DNA of 64,000 nt from Pseudomonas corrugata (GTDB lineage Bacteria > Pseudomonadota > Gammaproteobacteria > Pseudomonadales > Pseudomonadaceae): positions 394,297 to 458,296 of the forward strand of contig NZ_LHVK01000014.1 of the NCBI RefSeq assembly GCF_001269905.1, written 5' to 3'. Both the position numbers and the translations under genes were made by a program. The first letter of the stretch is position 1, and each line of letters begins with the position of its first letter. Of this stretch, positions 24,965-33,131 are shown piece by piece. The notes under the pieces are model-generated. The model was not told where the DNA came from and made no database searches. It saw only the letters and a program-made list of their open reading frames with translations.

Positions 24965-25762
24965 ATGGACATGCCGATCAACACATTCAAACAACGACTG
25001 AAAAGCGGCCAGGCGCAAATTGGACTGTGGCTCGGACTGGCCGACGCCTACTGCGCCGAACTGGCGGCCAATGCCGGTTTCGACTGGCTGCTGATCGACG
25101 GTGAACACGCCCCCAACGACGTGCGCACCCTGCTCGGCCAGCTTCAGGCCGTGGCGCCCTACCCCGGCCAGCCGGTGATCCGCCCGGTAATCGGTGACAC
25201 CGCGCTGATCAAGCAAGTGCTCGACCTCGGCGCACAAACCCTGCTGGTGCCCATGGTGGAAAGCGCCGGGCAGGCTCGCGAGCTGGTACGCGCCATGCAC
25301 TACCCGCCCAGCGGCATCCGAGGCGTCGGCAGCGCGCTGGCCCGGGCGTCGCGCTGGAACAGCATCCCCGGTTACCTCGACAAGGCCGATGAACAGATGT
25401 GCCTGCTGGTGCAGATCGAGAGCCGCGAGGGCCTGGCCAACCTCGACGCCATTGCCGCCGTGGAAGGTGTCGACGGTGTGTTCATCGGGCCGGCGGACCT
25501 GAGCGCCTCCATGGGTTTTCGCGGCAATCCGGGCCATCCGGACGTGCAAGCCGCCATCGAGGACGCCATCGCCCGCATTCGCCAGGCCGGCAAGGCAGCC
25601 GGGATCCTCAGTGCCGATGAGAAACTGGCCCGGCGCTACATCGAGCTGGGCGCGGCGTTCGTTGCGGTGGGGGTGGATACGACGGTGTTGATGCGCGGCC
25701 TTCAGACTCTGGCGGCGACGTTCAAGGATGCGCCGAAGCCTGCGACGGGTGGCGTTTACTGA
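24965..25762 (+). CDS. hpaI: 4-hydroxy-2-oxoheptanedioate aldolase
   Basis: A 265-residue class II (HpcH/HpaI) aldolase. Motifs: 'GLWLGLADAYCAELAANAGF', the metal and base site 'WLLIDGEHAPNDVRTL' near residue 43, 'LVPMVESAGQARELV' (Glu), and 'GVFIGPADLSASMGF' (Asp) near 177. It cleaves 4-hydroxy-2-oxoheptanedioate to pyruvate and succinate semialdehyde, ending the pathway. GAGGA precedes the ATG. It is the last gene of the operon; a REP pair follows and then the convergent second hpaR. Confidence 0.93.
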   Translation: MDMPINTFKQRLKSGQAQIGLWLGLADAYCAELAANAGFDWLLIDGEHAPNDVRTLLGQLQAVAPYPGQPVIRPVIGDTALIKQVLDLGAQTLLVPMVESAGQARELVRAMHYPPSGIRGVGSALARASRWNSIPGYLDKADEQMCLLVQIESREGLANLDAIAAVEGVDGVFIGPADLSASMGFRGNPGHPDVQAAIEDAIARIRQAGKAAGILSADEKLARRYIELGAAFVAVGVDTTVLMRGLQTLAATFKDAPKPATGGVY

Positions 25763-25777
25763 CCCAAGTCAGACGCC

Positions 25778-25868
25778 CCTGTGAGAGCAAGGCTTGCCCG
25801 CGATAAAGCTGATGCGGTTCACCATGAGACCGAGATGGCTTCATCGCGGGCAAGCCTTGCTCCCACAG
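25778..25868. repeat. REPIN at the end of the hpa operon
   Basis: CTGTGAGAGCAAGGCTTGCCCGCGAT (from 25779) and ATCGCGGGCAAGCCTTGCTCCCACAG (to 25868) form a long inverted pair separated by about 38 bases. It lies between the convergent hpaI and hpaR stops and could fold in transcripts from either side, protecting 3' ends. Confidence 0.88.
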
Positions 25869-25904
25869 CTATTCTTTCTCTCCTTAGAAGTCGCAACAGG
25901 AAGC

Positions 25905-26327
25905 TCAGCGCCTGACCGCCTTCAGTTCATTCAGCAACCCCAACAACGTCTGCAACTTCTCCTCCCCCAACTTCTCCTGCAATCGCTGGTAATTGGCCTC
26001 CATGCTCTGGCTCATCGAGTCGAAGCACGCCTGCCCCTGGGGTGCCAGGCGCACCAGCACCCGTCGCTGATCCTGCTCGGCCTTGCGCCGCACCACCATG
26101 CCCGCTGCTTCCATGCGCACCAGCACGCCGGTCATGCTGGGCTTGAGGATGCAGGCCAGCTCGGCCAGGCGATTGATTTCCAGTTCGTCGTGTTGGCTGA
26201 GGATACGAATGACCCGCCATTGCTGCTCGGTCAGGCCATGTTGATTGAGGGAAGGACGGAAAAACCCCATGGCCGCTTCACGGGCCTGTAGCAGGGTCAG
26301 GGTCAAGGATTGGCGCGGTTTGGGCAT
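25905..26327 (-). CDS. hpaR: MarR-family homoprotocatechuate repressor HpaR (second copy)
   Basis: A 140-residue MarR regulator, nearly collinear with the copy at 16688-17110 ('SLTLTLLQAREAAMGFFRPSL', 'LTEQQWRVIRILSQHDELE', ACILKPSMTGVLVRMEAAG). HpaR represses hpa genes and is released by pathway aromatics. Its own start is preceded by the perfect palindrome TTAGTTAA-TGAG-TTAACTAA at 26349-26368, which also matches the tandem sites before hpaG1, so this copy is the likely pathway repressor with autoregulation. It lies convergent to hpaI and upstream of nothing on its strand. Confidence 0.9.
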   Translation of the reverse strand: MPKPRQSLTLTLLQAREAAMGFFRPSLNQHGLTEQQWRVIRILSQHDELEINRLAELACILKPSMTGVLVRMEAAGMVVRRKAEQDQRRVLVRLAPQGQACFDSMSQSMEANYQRLQEKLGEEKLQTLLGLLNELKAVRR

Positions 26328-26348
26328 GGAGAATGTTCGCCAGAGGAC

Positions 26349-26368
26349 TTAGTTAATGAGTTAACTAA
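26349..26368 (-). promoter_or_regulatory. HpaR autoregulatory operator
   Basis: TTAGTTAA-TGAG-TTAACTAA is a perfect 8-bp-arm palindrome, 22 bases upstream of the hpaR start codon, within the expected promoter. Its core GTTAA-N4-TTAAC is shared with hpaG1. A MarR dimer site at this place would give negative autoregulation. Confidence 0.7.
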
Positions 26369-26409
26369 ATCTTAGCATCATCGGAGTGCAGATGGACTGT
26401 GGGGCCAGC

Positions 26410-26436
26410 CTGTGGGAGCAAAGCTTGCTCCCACAG
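26410..26436 (-). terminator. REP-derived hairpin after the hydroxylase reductase gene
   Basis: CTGTGGGAGCAA-AGC-TTGCTCCCACAG, a perfect 12-bp stem with a 3-base loop, starts 7 bases past the stop of the reductase gene. It lacks a T-run, but a stem this stable directly after a stop codon should end or protect the transcript. It is a single REP-like hairpin. Confidence 0.55.
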
Positions 26437-26443
26437 ATCTGCT

Positions 26444-27385
26444 CTATGCGCCCTTGATCACCCCTTTGAGCACCGTCTTGAAATGCTCCACCTGGGCGTC
26501 GCCAAACTGGCCGAACACCTTGTCCTGCTGTTCCCTGGCAATGGCCCAGAGCCCTTCGGTCTCATCGATGCCCTTGACGGTCAGGCGCACCCGGTCGCCG
26601 TCATCGCTCACCAGGCCCTTGCGCTTGAGGTTGGCCACGGCCTCTTCGATCTCGCGCACCGGCATCGCCACTTCCCGTTGCAGGTCAGCCAGGTTCAGCC
26701 CGGCGTCATTTTCCAGCACCATCAACATCCGCGCCTCGCTGGTGCGCAACCCGGTGGACAATTGCCGTGGCTGGTAACTGGCCTGGTATGCCCGCAGTGC
26801 CTGGGTCATCAGGTAGTAAAGATTGTGGCTCAAGCGACCCTGGAAGTGACTGCTGGGTGGCTGCCCTTCTTCGCGTCGGGTCATGCGCGTGTGGGGCAGG
26901 ACCATCGAGTAGGAGCCCTGGTGATAGAGCAACGGCGAACGTCCGAAATCGTCGAAGGCCACGACCTTGCCGATCATGATCCAGTGATCGCCGCCGTCGA
27001 CCTGTTGGAATTTTTCACAGTGAAAACGCGCGGCGCAATCGGCAAACACCGGGGCCCCACCGACGCCGCTGTCGAACTCGATGTCAGCGAAGCGATCTTC
27101 CTTGGGCCGGGCGAAGTTGTTCGACAGGTCGATCTGATCGGCGGCCAACACGTTCACGGCAAAGTGGCTGGCGGCTTCGAACACGCCGTGGCTGCTGGAG
27201 CGTTTGTCGATGCTCCAGAGAATCAGCGGCGGGTCCAGGGACACAGAGTTGAAACTGTTGGCCGTCACGCCGACCTTGCGGCCATCTTCAGCCGCGGCGG
27301 TGACCACGGTCACACCGGTGGCAAAGTTACCCAGGGCCCGGCGGAACGCACGGGTATCGAAAGCGCTATCGGAAATACTGGACAT
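26444..27385 (-). CDS. 4-HPA 3-hydroxylase reductase component (C1 type)
   Basis: A 313-residue flavin reductase. Residues 1-170 form the flavin-reductase domain ('RALGNFATGVTVVTA', 'GVTANSFNSVSLDPPLILWS', 'FAVNVLAADQIDLSNNFA'). Residues 190-313 form a MarR-like winged-helix domain ('HNLYYLMTQALRAYQASYQP', 'LREVAMPVREIEEAVANLKRKGLV' in shortened form). This two-domain layout is that of the Acinetobacter baumannii C1 reductase (about 315 residues), in which the C-terminal domain binds 4-HPA and stimulates FMN reduction; E. coli HpaC lacks it. GGGAG precedes the start. It lies 71 bases downstream of the oxygenase gene and must form its partner. Confidence 0.88.
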   Translation of the reverse strand: MSSISDSAFDTRAFRRALGNFATGVTVVTAAAEDGRKVGVTANSFNSVSLDPPLILWSIDKRSSSHGVFEAASHFAVNVLAADQIDLSNNFARPKEDRFADIEFDSGVGGAPVFADCAARFHCEKFQQVDGGDHWIMIGKVVAFDDFGRSPLLYHQGSYSMVLPHTRMTRREEGQPPSSHFQGRLSHNLYYLMTQALRAYQASYQPRQLSTGLRTSEARMLMVLENDAGLNLADLQREVAMPVREIEEAVANLKRKGLVSDDGDRVRLTVKGIDETEGLWAIAREQQDKVFGQFGDAQVEHFKTVLKGVIKGA

Positions 27386-27456
27386 GCAAGACTCCCGGCC
27401 GCCTCAGGTGACGGCCTCGATTTATTGTTTTATGAGCGGGCTCGACGAGCCGGTGG

Positions 27457-28626
27457 TCACACCATGGTGGGGTCGGGCTCCAGGCCCATCAGCTCGCGTC
27501 CGAGAATCTGTGCGCAGACGTCGTAGTCGGTGTAGGCATGGGCGCCCGTGAGGTGCGCATCGCGGAACAGCCGTTGCAGTTCGTTGGTTTCGAACCAGGC
27601 ACCACCGCCGGCCGCTTCCATCAGCCGATCCACCGCCTGGATGCACATCTTGGTCGCATAGCCCTGGTTGGTCCGCCAGAACGCCAGGGTTTCCCGGCTC
27701 GGGTATTCGTGACGCTCGCTGTGCTCGGCGTGCTCCTGCCAGGTTTTTTCGAGGAAGGCCCGGGCCGCTGCCACCTGGTGGGTGGACTCGGCCAGGCGCA
27801 TCAGCGCCGGGGTAGCCGCCCCCACTGCCGCACCGGTGTAGGCGCGCACGCGGTTGCGGGTTTTCTCGCGGAACACCTCGAGCATGCGTTCGGCCACGCC
27901 CAGGCTGACGGTGGAAAAGCCACTGGCAAAGTACGGCCGATACGGCGAGTAAAAGATCTTGCTGTCGGGGTACAGACCGAAGCCACCGGACTTGCCCTCC
28001 ATCATGTCCTTGGCTTTCTGGATCCGGTGTTCCGGCACGAACGTATTGTCGATGATCAACGTCTTGCTGCCGCTGCCGCGCATGCCAACCGCGAACCAGT
28101 CATCACGAATTTCATAATCGCTTCGAGGCAGTACCGCGAAGCAATAGTCCTGGGTACCTTCGGCGTTCTTGCGGCGAAACCCGACGATCGCCCACTCGGC
28201 GTGGTCGCAACCGCTGCTCCAGCCCATTTCACCGCTGAACATCACGCCGCCCTCGACTTCCTCGGTGCGGCCAAACGGTGCGATGCTGCTGCTGGCGGTG
28301 GCATCAGGATCGTCGCCCCAGATTTCTTCCTGGGTCTTGGCTGGGAACATCGCCAACTGATGGCTGTGGGTACATAACAGGCTCATGGCCCAGGCCGTGC
28401 TGGCACAGGCACCGGCCAGCAACGCGATGCAATCGGCAAACTGCGGCAGGGAAATCTCCATGCCGCCGTATTTCTTCGGCAGGAAGGCCCGGTGCATGCC
28501 GATGCCCTTGAGCAAGGCGATATTCTCGGCCGGAACGCTACGGTCCTGTTCCGCCTGGAAGGCATTGGCGGCAATGACCGGCAGAACGGGTTTGAGGTCT
28601 TCGAGAAGCGGATTTGGCTTTTTCAT
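27457..28626 (-). CDS. 4-HPA 3-hydroxylase oxygenase component (C2 type)
   Basis: A 389-residue protein with the acyl-CoA-dehydrogenase fold of group D flavin monooxygenases ('LKGIGMHRAFLPKKYGGMEI', 'ACASTAWAMSLLCTHSHQLA', 'WSSGCDHAEWAIVGFRRK', 'VGMRGSGSKTLIIDNTFVPE', 'AGGGAWFETNELQRLFRD'). This matches the C2 oxygenase of Acinetobacter baumannii, which hydroxylates 4-HPA to homoprotocatechuate with reduced FMN, and not E. coli HpaB. It feeds the hpa ring-cleavage pathway. It is the first gene of a two-gene operon with the C1 reductase, and a 310-bp divergent region separates it from the FAD oxidoreductase. The only weak point is a poor Shine-Dalgarno site. Confidence 0.88.
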   Translation of the reverse strand: MKKPNPLLEDLKPVLPVIAANAFQAEQDRSVPAENIALLKGIGMHRAFLPKKYGGMEISLPQFADCIALLAGACASTAWAMSLLCTHSHQLAMFPAKTQEEIWGDDPDATASSSIAPFGRTEEVEGGVMFSGEMGWSSGCDHAEWAIVGFRRKNAEGTQDYCFAVLPRSDYEIRDDWFAVGMRGSGSKTLIIDNTFVPEHRIQKAKDMMEGKSGGFGLYPDSKIFYSPYRPYFASGFSTVSLGVAERMLEVFREKTRNRVRAYTGAAVGAATPALMRLAESTHQVAAARAFLEKTWQEHAEHSERHEYPSRETLAFWRTNQGYATKMCIQAVDRLMEAAGGGAWFETNELQRLFRDAHLTGAHAYTDYDVCAQILGRELMGLEPDPTMV

Positions 28627-28936
28627 GGACAGGCTCTTTTATTATTGGCGTTTGCCGATCCCGCCTGGCCTTGCACCTCACGGCAGGCTCGTGGTGCAGA
28701 AAACGGCGGGATCAAATGATTAAGGCCGGTCCAGTATGGGCATTCAAGGGCAGCCGAAAAATGCACCTTCCAGATCCAAGATTGTACTTTTCATGGCGAA
28801 AGAACCGAGCGATGGCGCGCTCGATCAAGTCCCGCGGCACGGATGATCAAGACAAGCGCCCCGCTCCGGGCCCTTAATAGAGACATCGCGTGCAGGGCTC
28901 TGCACGGAGTTTCCTTTCACTTTGTCAGGTTGCGTC
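28627..28936. other. Divergent promoter region between C2 and the FAD oxidoreductase
   Basis: No gene is visible here. The leader of the C2 gene holds an imperfect inverted repeat (TTGCACCTCACGGCAGGCT then CGTGGTGCAG, 28670-28700), and GTGCAG-GGCT-CTGCAC (28890-28905) forms a 6-bp hairpin near the other gene. The 11-mer TCACGGCAGGC at 28678 also occurs upstream of feaB at 40481. The region probably holds HpaA and/or FeaR sites. Confidence 0.4.
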
Positions 28937-30235
28937 ATGATCAATATCGAAACGCCCACCTATTACACCGCCACCAAGAAGTACAACCTCAGCTTCCCCA
29001 CCCTGGAGCAAGACGTGGAAGCCGATGTCGTAGTGATTGGCGGCGGCTTCTCCGGCATCAACACCGCGCTGGAGCTCGCTGAAAAAGGCATCACCAATAT
29101 CGTGGTGCTCGAGGCGCGTTACCTGGGCTTCGGCGGCACCGGGCGCAACGGCGGGCAGATCATGGCCGGGATCGGGCATGACCTGGAAAAGATCAAGAAA
29201 GACGTGGGCGAAGACGGCCTGCGCCAGGTCTTCGAGATCAGCGACCTGGGTGCGGACATCATCAAGGACCGCATCGCCAAATACGCCATCGATGCCGACT
29301 TCTGCCACGGCTATGGCTATATGGGTTTCAACGCCCGCCAGGAGAAAACCCTGCGGGCCTGGGAAAAAGACTTCAAGTCGATCAACAGCAAGCATGAGAT
29401 CCGCTTTCTTGGCGGCTCCGACGTCCAGCAGATCATCGGCTCCAAGGCCTACGGCAGCGCCTTGCTGCACATGGGCGGTGGGCATGTGCATTCGCTGAAT
29501 CTGCTGCTGGGTGAAGCCAAGGCCCTGGCCGGCCACGGCGTACGAATCTTCGAGAACAGCCCGGCCCTGGAAGTCAGCTACGGCGAGCGCATCACCGTGC
29601 GCACCGGACGTGGCTCGGTCAAGGCCAGCAAGCTGCTGTGGGCCTGCGACAGCTTCCTCAACAAGCTGGAGCCGGAGCTGCATCGTTCGACCATCAACAC
29701 CTACGCCTTTCAGATGATGACCGAGCCGTTGTCGGACGAGTTGATCCAGCGCATCAGCCCGATCCGCGGAGCCTACAGCGACATTCGCCCGGTGATCGAC
29801 TACTACCGCGTCACCAATGAAAACCGTTTGCTGTTCGGTGCCGCCACGCCGCTGGTGGAACATATTCCCCAGGACCTCAAGGCCTGGAACCGGCATCTGA
29901 TGCTGAAAATTTTCCCGTACCTCAAGGACGTGAAAATCGACCTGGCCTGGGGCGGTCCGATGGCCTGCAGCCCGAACCTGTTCCCGCAGATCGGCACCCT
30001 GCCCGGCCGCCGCAACGCTTTTTTTGTCCAGGGTTATTCCGGCTTTGGTGTCACGCCGAGCCACATCATCTGCAAGGTGCTGGCCGAAGGCATGAGCGAA
30101 GGCTCGGCGCGCTACGACCTGGTCAGCTCCATCAAGCGCCCGACCATCATCGGCAAAGACGCCATCCGCCCGCTGCTGCTGACCGCCGGCAAGTCCTGGC
30201 ACCAGTTGTCGGGTTACTGGAATGGCCGTCGCTGA
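28937..30235 (+). CDS. FAD-dependent amine oxidoreductase, PuuB/DAO family
   Basis: A 432-residue flavoprotein. The ATG at 28937 is preferred to a TTG at 28922. The Rossmann FAD site is 'DVVVIGGGFSGINTALELAE' near residue 32, followed by the family's second motif 'GFGGTGRNGGQIMAGIG' near 70 and a C-terminal 'NAFFVQGYSGFGVTPSHI' near 360. It resembles gamma-glutamylputrescine oxidoreductase (PuuB) and related D-amino-acid-oxidase-fold enzymes that oxidise amines to aldehydes. Since FeaB and FeaR are nearby, an aromatic amine such as tyramine is a plausible substrate, but this is inference. No covalent-flavin motif was identified. It is followed by a cupin gene 115 bases on. Confidence 0.8.
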   Translation: MINIETPTYYTATKKYNLSFPTLEQDVEADVVVIGGGFSGINTALELAEKGITNIVVLEARYLGFGGTGRNGGQIMAGIGHDLEKIKKDVGEDGLRQVFEISDLGADIIKDRIAKYAIDADFCHGYGYMGFNARQEKTLRAWEKDFKSINSKHEIRFLGGSDVQQIIGSKAYGSALLHMGGGHVHSLNLLLGEAKALAGHGVRIFENSPALEVSYGERITVRTGRGSVKASKLLWACDSFLNKLEPELHRSTINTYAFQMMTEPLSDELIQRISPIRGAYSDIRPVIDYYRVTNENRLLFGAATPLVEHIPQDLKAWNRHLMLKIFPYLKDVKIDLAWGGPMACSPNLFPQIGTLPGRRNAFFVQGYSGFGVTPSHIICKVLAEGMSEGSARYDLVSSIKRPTIIGKDAIRPLLLTAGKSWHQLSGYWNGRR

Positions 30236-30266
30236 CGTGTAGTGGGCCTGAATCCATATCTGAGTG

Positions 30267-30317
30267 CCCATGGGGCTGCTGCGCAGCCCAACGGGGATAA
30301 ATCCCCTCGCCACAAAA
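30267..30317. repeat. Dispersed repeat of the GTGGCGAGGGGAT family
   Basis: The segment has GGGCTGCTGCGCAGCCC (a short hairpin) followed by CGGGGATAAATCCCCTCGCCACA, matching the ends of the elements at 17200-17350 and 21392-21425. It lies between the FAD oxidoreductase and cupin genes. Confidence 0.8.
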
Positions 30318-30350
30318 CCACATCCGTCTCAATCATCAGGAGTCACTGCC

Positions 30351-30716
30351 ATGTCCCTCACCACTCTCAAGAAAGACATCCAGCTGTCCGAACTGGACGC
30401 CTGGGGCACCGTTGCCGACCTGGGTTCGCAAATCCTCGAAGGCGAAGTCAAAGCCTTCGGCAAGATGACTTTCGGCGCCCCGACCGACGCCATCAGCAGT
30501 GCCTACTTCGGCACCACCCAGGGCAAGTTCCGGATGGTGTACCCATTCGCCGAACAAGCCACCGTGGTCACCGGCGAAGTGGTGCTCACCGATGAAGCCA
30601 CCGGCCAGAGCACCCGCTACAAGGCCGGCGACAGCTGGTTCGTGACCAAGGGCACGCCGGTGCTGTGGGAAGTGGTCAGTGAGAGTTTCGTCAAGCACTA
30701 CTTCGCGGTAGCCTGA
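30351..30716 (+). CDS. Cupin protein (cupin_3/EutQ-like)
   Basis: A 121-residue single-domain cupin. The start at 30351 is set by AGGAGT upstream. Segments 'FRMVYPFAEQATVVTGEVVL' and 'RYKAGDSWFVTKGTPVLWEV' are the two beta-barrel motifs of the DUF861/cupin_3 group. Metal-binding His residues are absent (VVTGEV in place of the usual His-rich motif 1), so it may bind a small molecule rather than a metal. Cupins of this group often sit beside FAD-dependent amine or glycine-type oxidases with unknown roles. It is in line with the upstream oxidoreductase and the downstream LuxR gene. Confidence 0.8.
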   Translation: MSLTTLKKDIQLSELDAWGTVADLGSQILEGEVKAFGKMTFGAPTDAISSAYFGTTQGKFRMVYPFAEQATVVTGEVVLTDEATGQSTRYKAGDSWFVTKGTPVLWEVVSESFVKHYFAVA

Positions 30717-30768
30717 CCGGACAGGGCCGCCGGAATCACCGGCGGCCCGTATGACGAAGGTTGCGCCC

Positions 30769-31428
30769 ATGAACGTCATCCCCACCCAGGACATCGCCGG
30801 CCACTGCCTGCAAGCGTTCACCCAGTTGATTCCCGCCAGCCGGGCGGCCTTCTACTGCGTCGACCGGCACTTGCAGGCCCATGATTTCAGCCTGCACGGC
30901 ATGAGCGGCGAGATGCACCGCGATTACTTGGACAATTACCACCAGTTCGATCCGCTGCAACCGCGCAACTGCGTGTCCAGCGAGCAGGCGGTGGTGCCGC
31001 TGGGCCTGGCGATGACCCGCCAGCCGGTACGAAACAACCAACGTTACCGCAGCTTCTTGCAGCGCCACGGTATTGTGGATGTGGTGGAAGTCTTCGCCCG
31101 TCGGGATGGTCAGCCGCACGCCGCCATCTCGTTGCTGCGCACCGCCGAACAAGGTGTATTCACCAGCCAGCAGTTAACCCAACTCAACGCCTTGCAGGCC
31201 CTTCTGCAACTGGCCGTCGCCCACCTCCCCGCCCATGGAGATACCCTGGGCAACTTGACGCCCAAGGAGCGCCAGATCGCCTTGCTGCTGCGCCAAGGCG
31301 TCAGCAACAAGTACCTGGCCCGGGAGCTGGATGTGGGCTTGCCAACCATCAAGACTCATCTGATCAACCTGTTTCGCAAGGTCGGTGTAAGCAGCCGCAC
31401 CGAGTTGGTCAGCACACTGTTTCTCTGA
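30769..31428 (+). CDS. LuxR-family transcriptional regulator
   Basis: A 219-residue regulator. The ATG at 30769 is chosen because GAAGG precedes it at the right distance; the ATG at 30751 has none. The C-terminal HTH is typical ('LTPKERQIALLLRQGVSNKY', then 'LDVGLPTIKTHLINLFRKVG'). The N-terminal 140 residues look like a GAF/PAS-type sensor and lack the conserved Trp/Tyr pattern of acyl-homoserine-lactone receptors. It lies between the FAD oxidoreductase/cupin pair and the MoaF/SDR genes and probably controls them. The effector is unknown. Confidence 0.8.
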   Translation: MNVIPTQDIAGHCLQAFTQLIPASRAAFYCVDRHLQAHDFSLHGMSGEMHRDYLDNYHQFDPLQPRNCVSSEQAVVPLGLAMTRQPVRNNQRYRSFLQRHGIVDVVEVFARRDGQPHAAISLLRTAEQGVFTSQQLTQLNALQALLQLAVAHLPAHGDTLGNLTPKERQIALLLRQGVSNKYLARELDVGLPTIKTHLINLFRKVGVSSRTELVSTLFL

Positions 31429-31513
31429 CGCGGTTCAACCATTCGGTTGATAGTCCGCGGGCGCTCAGGCCTACATGATCCGGGTGGACACTTCATCCAA
31501 CCGGAGCCTTGCA

Positions 31514-32335
31514 ATGAGCACATCTACAGACTGGATCACCGTCGGCGCCCTGGCCGATGGCTTTGCCCCAGAAGCCTTCATCCTGCCAAACCTGGCGGAC
31601 CTGAGCGGCAAGACCTTCACCCTGAATTTCGCCAATGGCTGGCAGATCGAGCATCGATTCGAGCAGGAAATGTTGTCGTGGCACGCGGCCGATGGGCACT
31701 CCAGCGGCACGGCACCGTATCGGGCCACGTCGGTGCGCCCGGGGTTGTACCTGGTGGACTTTCTCAAGGGCGAAGGCGCGCAAACTCTGTCGGTCAGCCT
31801 GGTGCTCGATACCGCCAACGCGGCGTTCACTGCGGTGATCGGCCGCATGCCCGAACAGGCACAAACCCGCGAAGGTCTGTACGGGCGTGCATTGGCGGGC
31901 CAGCCACTGACGGCTGTCGGTGTCGAATTTCTCCATGGCAGCCTTGATCGCCCTTGGCAGCCAGGCCTCTGCCCGCATGCCCCGAGCACTGAACTGGTGG
32001 GTTTGCGCAACCTGTATCGCTACAGCCCGAGTGAAGTCTACGAACACATCTACCTCAACGACCGGTTCTATTCCTGGCAGTGCCTCAAGGGCGTGGAGCA
32101 AGGCCTGTGCGACACCGATCGTTGCGACACCTACAAGATCAGCGACGAGTTGTACCTGTTTGTCTGGCGGGAAAAGATCATCCCGACCCTCGGCCTGGTG
32201 CTGATCGACCTGCAACAACATCGCAGCGACGGCAAGATCTTCGGTTACGCCGGGGCGTCGTTCGATGAGTTCTCCAACTTCCCGGTCAGTTCCTACTGCC
32301 AGGTCCTCAACCACACGGAGTATCCCGATGCCTGA
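31514..32335 (+). CDS. MoaF-like protein of monoamine metabolism
   Basis: A 273-residue protein with two similar lipocalin-like halves: 'DLSGKTFTLNFANGWQIEHR' near residue 32 and 'ELYLFVWREKIIPTLGLVLI' near 215, with 'EVYEHIYLNDRFYSWQCLKG' between. It resembles MoaF, a protein of the Klebsiella monoamine regulon annotated as MoaF family. The start is set by GGAGC just upstream. Its stop overlaps the next SDR start by 8 bases, which shows an operon with the two SDRs. Its biochemical role is not known. The link with amine metabolism, rather than molybdenum cofactor, fits the neighbours. Confidence 0.75.
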   Translation: MSTSTDWITVGALADGFAPEAFILPNLADLSGKTFTLNFANGWQIEHRFEQEMLSWHAADGHSSGTAPYRATSVRPGLYLVDFLKGEGAQTLSVSLVLDTANAAFTAVIGRMPEQAQTREGLYGRALAGQPLTAVGVEFLHGSLDRPWQPGLCPHAPSTELVGLRNLYRYSPSEVYEHIYLNDRFYSWQCLKGVEQGLCDTDRCDTYKISDELYLFVWREKIIPTLGLVLIDLQQHRSDGKIFGYAGASFDEFSNFPVSSYCQVLNHTEYPDA

Positions 32336-33131
32336 ATCTCGCACCGTGGTGATTACCGGCGCCGGCACCGGGATCGGCGCCGCTTGTGCCCGTTTGCACG
32401 CGGCCGAAGGCGCCAACCTGGTGTTGATTGGCCGACGCCGCGAGCCCCTGGAGCAACTGGCAGCTGAAATTGGCGGCATGGTGCTGGTGGGCGATGCGGC
32501 TTGCCCGGCAACCTGGGACGGTTTCGTCGCGCAGATTCGCCAGCGCTTCGGCCGACTTCATGTGTTGCTGGCCTGCGCCGGTGGAATGGGCCAGGGCAGC
32601 GCCACCGAGACCAGCCCACAGGCCTGGGACGCGGCCATGCGCAGCAATCTCGACAGCGCGTTCTACAGCGCACGGGCTTGCTTGCCACTGCTACAGGAAA
32701 GCGCCGGCAACATTGTGCTGGTGGCCTCCATTGCGTCATTGGCGGCAGGGCCGCAGGTTTGCGGCTACACCACCGCCAAGCATGCGCTATTGGGTCTGAA
32801 CCGCTCCCTGGCGCGGGATTACGGCCCCAAAGGCGTGCGGGTCAACGCCGTCTGCCCAGGCTGGGTGCGCACGCCGATGGCCGATGAGGAAATGCAGGTG
32901 CTGATGCAGTTCCATGGCGAAACGCTGCAACAGGCCTACGACCGGGTCTGCGCGGACGTGCCGTTGCGGCGGCCAGCCAGCGCCGAGGAAATCGCCCATG
33001 TCTGTCGCTTCCTGGCCTCCAGAGACGCGTCGATCATCACCGGCGCGGCGCTGGTGGCCGATGGCGGTTCCAGCATCGTCGACGTGCCGACACTGGCCTT
33101 TAGTCAGATGGAGACACCCCATGCCGAATGA
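32328..33131 (+). CDS. SDR family oxidoreductase
   Basis: A 267-residue short-chain dehydrogenase. NAD(P)-binding TGAGTGIG near residue 11, an NAG-like ACAGGMGQ near 84, catalytic Ser in 'LVASIASLAAGPQVCGY' and the YxxxK pair in GYTTAKH near 150 are all present. 'RRREPLEQLAAEIG' at the end of beta-2 suggests NADP(H). It overlaps MoaF by 8 bases and the next SDR by 11, so the three are translationally coupled. The pairing of two SDRs suggests that they oxidise or reduce the same compound, possibly a beta-hydroxylated aromatic intermediate. Confidence 0.85.
   Translation: MPESRTVVITGAGTGIGAACARLHAAEGANLVLIGRRREPLEQLAAEIGGMVLVGDAACPATWDGFVAQIRQRFGRLHVLLACAGGMGQGSATETSPQAWDAAMRSNLDSAFYSARACLPLLQESAGNIVLVASIASLAAGPQVCGYTTAKHALLGLNRSLARDYGPKGVRVNAVCPGWVRTPMADEEMQVLMQFHGETLQQAYDRVCADVPLRRPASAEEIAHVCRFLASRDASIITGAALVADGGSSIVDVPTLAFSQMETPHAE

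Noticed and set aside
30769..31428. Quorum-sensing LuxR receptor
   Set aside because: The N-terminal domain lacks the conserved autoinducer-binding pattern, and no luxI-type gene is in the window.
31514..32335. Molybdenum cofactor biosynthesis protein
   Set aside because: The MoaF name comes from the monoamine regulon; the neighbours are catabolic and no cofactor genes are present.
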